Positions 7,198 through 9,221 of a stretch of 9,221 nucleotides of DNA are shown here, piece after piece (position 1 is the first letter of the stretch; each line of letters opens with the position of its first letter). The DNA comes from JACPSX01 sp035288405 [NCBI: bacterium] (GTDB lineage: Bacteria > JACPSX01), in the NCBI GenBank assembly GCA_035288405.1, contig DATEAK010000280.1, forward strand, positions 1 to 9,221. The letters run 5' to 3'. The translations under genes and the position numbers were made by a program. Below the pieces are notes generated by a model that did no database searches, had not been told where the DNA came from, and was given only the letters and a program-made list of their open reading frames with translations.

Positions 7198-8223
7198 TCA
7201 TTTGGCGGCTGCGCGCTCAATCTCGGCTTGCACCTTTTCCATCTCGGCAGACCACACGCCTTTTTCCCGGAAGAACTTGATGGCCCCAGAATGATAGGGG
7301 ATCGTGGCGATCGTCTTCACCATTTTGTCCCTGCCAAAGAAACGCAGGTTCGGGTTGGCTTTCTGGGTGGCCTCTTCCTGCTCCCAGAGGGTCTTGGTAA
7401 TCTGATACGCGACTGCGTCGCTCAAGCTTTTGCCGGCGGTCAAATAGACATCGTATCCCTCGACCGCTACATCGGTGACGGCGCCGGTGACGCTTCCTGC
7501 TTTTAGAGGAAAGGCGAACGTTCCTGCCATGACGGACTGCATGCGCTTCACCCCGGCGGGACTGCTGTCAATGGAGAGGAAGCGAATCCCTCCCGGGATG
7601 CTGGCGTTGGCCTCTTCCAGTTTCGCGGAACCCACCGCGTGCAGGGAAGCATCCGCCCGGCCTTCAATGAGAGCCTGAATTCCTTCGTTGACTCCGGGTA
7701 CGGGGACTTCGACGATGTCCTTCCAATCCAGTCCGGCACTGGCCAGGATGGAACCCACGTTGTAAAAAACGGCTAGCTGGGCCGTGTAGCGTGACGTGAC
7801 CCTCTTTCCCCTCACGTCTTCGAGCCGCTTGAAGTCGGAGTTGTTGCGCACCACGATCCCGACGGCCAGGGGAAAGATCACCGACAGCATCCGCAGGTTC
7901 GGGGCGGGGTGGAAGGGTTTCTCTCCCCGGTAGGCATGCAAGGCATCGCTCGTGTTGTTTAGGCCCAGTTCCAACTCCCCTGTGTTGAGCAGGGGAATGT
8001 AGGTAGAGGAACCCGAATAGGGCTGGACCCGCACCTGAATACCGGATTGCTCACTGAGAATTTTGGCCAGACCGCTCGCGACGCCGTAATAGGCGGAGCC
8101 GGCTGGATTGGTTCCCAAGGCGACGAGCCTGGGCAATGGGGCTGCGGCCCATAGCGAATTGACCCCCATGACCAGCAAGAAAATCAGTGCAGCGCTCCCG
8201 AGACGCTTCGTATGAGAACCCAT
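7198..8223 (-). CDS. TAXI-family TRAP transporter solute-binding protein
   Basis: This 341-residue secreted protein should capture the substrate in the periplasm and deliver it to the fused TRAP permease encoded directly downstream. The N-terminus is a classical signal peptide: basic HTKR, hydrophobic core ALIFLLVMG, cleavage probably after LWAAA near residue 28. There is no lipobox Cys, so it is probably soluble and not a lipoprotein. The mature start holds the TAXI signature GTNPAGSAYYGVASGLA (37-53), corresponding to the family's GTGGxGGTYYPxG region. SGSSTYIPLLNTGELELGL follows at 70-88, and the protein ends with the family-typical IPYHSGAIKFFREKG. I chose the ATG at 8221-8223 because a near-perfect ribosome site, AAAGGAGGTG (8228-8237), precedes it; an upstream in-frame start at 8268 would put a hydrophilic extension before the signal peptide. 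TAXI proteins are known or proposed to bind glutamate, other organic acids and related small molecules; the ligand here is unknown. Confidence 0.93.
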   Translation of the reverse strand: MGSHTKRLGSAALIFLLVMGVNSLWAAAPLPRLVALGTNPAGSAYYGVASGLAKILSEQSGIQVRVQPYSGSSTYIPLLNTGELELGLNNTSDALHAYRGEKPFHPAPNLRMLSVIFPLAVGIVVRNNSDFKRLEDVRGKRVTSRYTAQLAVFYNVGSILASAGLDWKDIVEVPVPGVNEGIQALIEGRADASLHAVGSAKLEEANASIPGGIRFLSIDSSPAGVKRMQSVMAGTFAFPLKAGSVTGAVTDVAVEGYDVYLTAGKSLSDAVAYQITKTLWEQEEATQKANPNLRFFGRDKMVKTIATIPYHSGAIKFFREKGVWSAEMEKVQAEIERAAAK

Positions 8224-8227
8224 AGGA

Positions 8228-8237
8228 CACCTCCTTT
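8228..8237 (-). promoter_or_regulatory. Strong ribosome binding site of the TAXI gene
   Basis: AAAGGAGGTG on the minus strand is almost fully complementary to the 16S rRNA tail and lies four bases before the ATG. It decides the start of the binding-protein gene. It predicts much higher translation of the binding protein than of the permease, as usual for transporter operons. Confidence 0.8.
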
Positions 8238-8328
8238 GCTCCAGAACTTTCGGAAATACCGGAGTCAAGAAACACTTTTGCTCCGGGGGATGAGAAGCCC
8301 CAAAATAGGCTTAGATTTTCGGGCGATG

Positions 8329-8363
8329 ATCATAATGTAATACAAACCCGGTCAGAGAGTCAA
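8329..8363 (-). promoter_or_regulatory. Possible sigma70 promoter of the TAXI-TRAP operon
   Basis: On the minus strand TTGACT (8358-8363) is a 5/6 match to a -35 box. After 17 bases comes TTACAT (8335-8340, 3/6), and just beyond it TATGAT (8329-8334, a better 5/6 -10 box but 23 bases from the -35). The palindrome ATGATCAT (8326-8333) overlaps the -10 region. Transcription starting near 8322-8330 would leave a leader of about 100 bases ahead of the TAXI ATG. Confidence 0.35.
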
Positions 8364-8439
8364 GCGCAGGAAATGAAGGCTTCGACGTGAGCCACTACAC
8401 CAACGAGAAACTGCGGGTGGGACAAGCATGGAGTGGTTG

Positions 8440-8468
8440 TTGACAGGCGGGAAGATATCTGATAGAAG
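8440..8468 (+). promoter_or_regulatory. Probable sigma70 promoter of the ABC permease gene
   Basis: A perfect -35 box TTGACA (8440-8445) is followed, after an ideal 17-base spacer, by TAGAAG (8463-8468), a 4/6 match to the -10 box. Transcription would start near 8475. It points toward the ABC permease gene and leaves a leader of about 125 bases if the GTG at 8600 is the start codon. Confidence 0.5.
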
Positions 8469-8599
8469 GAAACAAATTTGAAAGGGTTACAGCTCCACGG
8501 TTCGTTTCTCCGCACAACGAATTCAGGGCAATTGGGTTTCCCGAAAAGGGTTTCTCTATACCCGAGCGGAGAGTTTTCCCGGCAGATGGAAGTGCACCT

Positions 8600-9221
8600 G
8601 TGCCTGATCCGAAGATAAATCTATTCTCCAGCACTCGGAAAAGAGAAATCATCTCCATCTTGGGTGGATTGGCTCTTTGGGAGTTTGGCTGCCGCCTGTT
8701 CTTTAAGAATGAACTCTTCCTCGCTCCTCCCTCAAGTGTGGTCAAGGCCTTCGCCGACATGGCGGCCTCCGGTGAAATTGTCAGGCATCTGTCGGCCACT
8801 TTCCAGGAGTTCGTTTACGGATTGGGCGCGGCAATCCTCGTCGGACTGGTGGTGGGGTATTTCACCGGAATCTCCCGGGCGGCCGACAATTTTCTGGATC
8901 CCTGGATCGGGGCTTTTTACTCGGTTCCCATTATTACCATTGTTCCTCTCATCATTATCTGGTTCGGGCTCGGGATTTTTTCCAAGGTTATCGTGGTCTT
9001 CCTGGTTACCGTCGTGGCCATCATCGTCAACACGGGATCGGGGATCAAATCGATTGAGCGCAGCTGGTTCGAGGTGGCCCAAGTATACCAACTGGGCAAG
9101 ATGGAGACTCTGTGGAAGGTTACTATCCCCGCGGCGCTTCCTTTCCTGCTGACCGGAATCCGGCTGGCGGTGGGCCGAGCCCTTCTCGGGGTGGTCGTCG
9201 CCGAGCTCATGGCCTCCCAGG
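8600..9221 (+). CDS. ABC transporter permease, SsuC/TauC-like, 3' end cut by window edge
   Basis: 207 residues are visible of an inner-membrane permease of the nitrate/sulfonate/taurine/pyrimidine-precursor import class; full members are about 250-280 residues. The pattern is typical: helix 1 (IISILGGLALWEFG), FLAPPSSVVKAF after it, the stretch SVPIITIVPLIIIWFGLG (108-125), and the cytoplasmic EAA loop E158-V-A with G166 and the IPAALP end (176-181), where the ATPase docks. The start is uncertain. No ATG fits; GTG at 8600 has GGAAG seven bases ahead and gives a usual 17-residue N-terminus before helix 1. The frame is open from 8444 without another common start codon, so an unusual start further upstream remains possible. 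Partner ATPase and binding-protein genes are expected to the right of the window. The PotA/FbpC-type ATPase in this window belongs to a different ABC class and is an unlikely partner. Aliphatic sulfonates, nitrate or thiamine precursors are family substrates; none can be chosen here. Confidence 0.88.
   Translation, partial: MPDPKINLFSSTRKREIISILGGLALWEFGCRLFFKNELFLAPPSSVVKAFADMAASGEIVRHLSATFQEFVYGLGAAILVGLVVGYFTGISRAADNFLDPWIGAFYSVPIITIVPLIIIWFGLGIFSKVIVVFLVTVVAIIVNTGSGIKSIERSWFEVAQVYQLGKMETLWKVTIPAALPFLLTGIRLAVGRALLGVVVAELMASQ

Larger units (their letters stand above)
8224..8599. other. Divergent intergenic control region
   Basis: These 376 bases separate the leftward TAXI-TRAP operon from the rightward ABC permease gene. 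It is visibly more AT-rich in the middle (8300-8350) than the genes around it. It holds candidate promoters on both strands (see separate entries). In the TAXI leader, GGAGCAAA occurs twice on the minus strand (8235-8242 and 8277-8284), and GGGG and CCCC flank an 8-base loop around 8286-8301. From 8444 on, the plus-strand frame of the permease is already open, but no ATG, GTG or TTG start occurs in it before 8600. I see no RNA gene. Confidence 0.5.

Noticed and set aside
8395-8799. Minus-strand frame of 134 codons across the divergent region
   Set aside because: It overlaps the ABC permease start and its promoter, has no recognisable domain, and no ribosome site was evident.
1-9221. CRISPR arrays, insertion-sequence ends, tRNA or rRNA genes
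   Set aside because: No regularly spaced repeats, no transposase frame, no terminal inverted repeats and no tRNA cloverleaf or rRNA-like stretch were seen.

Overview
This window looks like an accessory transport region from a moderately high-GC bacterium. It combines TRAP transporters of the TAXI class, SsuC/TauC-like and PotA/FbpC-like ABC systems and stand-alone cupin proteins. That mix is common in metabolically versatile proteobacteria and in uncultured soil or marine lineages such as Desulfobacterota, Rokubacteria and Tectomicrobia. No ribosomal or other phylogenetic marker is present, so the lineage is only a guess.

Layout. Positions 1-2978 (plus strand) hold three genes in one direction: the 3' part of a cupin gene cut by the window edge, a complete two-cupin paralogue of it (746-1813), and a complete PotA/FbpC-type ABC ATPase (1881-2978). 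They may form one operon whose permease and binding-protein genes lie upstream. Positions 2979-3693 hold no intact gene. This stretch contains the broken C-terminal end of a TAXI-type binding protein on the minus strand and an adjacent startless minus-strand frame with a CxxC...C..H zinc-ribbon-like pattern; I read both as gene debris. Positions 3694-5073 (plus) encode a DHA2-type (14-helix) major facilitator drug/metabolite exporter.

Positions 5160-8223 (minus) form a two-gene operon transcribed from right to left: a TAXI solute-binding protein with signal peptide (7198-8223), then a fused TRAP permease with a DctQ-like part joined to DctM (5160-7187). Together they make a complete three-function TRAP importer. 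A divergent intergenic region (8224-8599) follows, with plausible sigma70-type promoters on both strands. The last gene (8600 to the window end, plus) is the N-terminal two thirds or more of an SsuC/TauC-like ABC permease.

Working together: the window carries parts of three independent uptake systems and one efflux pump around two cupin proteins. The cupins are the only possible enzymes seen. A plausible but unproven reading is uptake of small organic acids or aromatics with cupin-mediated conversion or sensing. I found no CRISPR array, tRNA, rRNA, insertion sequence or phage gene. I cannot name any wholly new system. The least explained items are the unusual His-rich metal site of the paired cupins and the debris region at 3072-3621.
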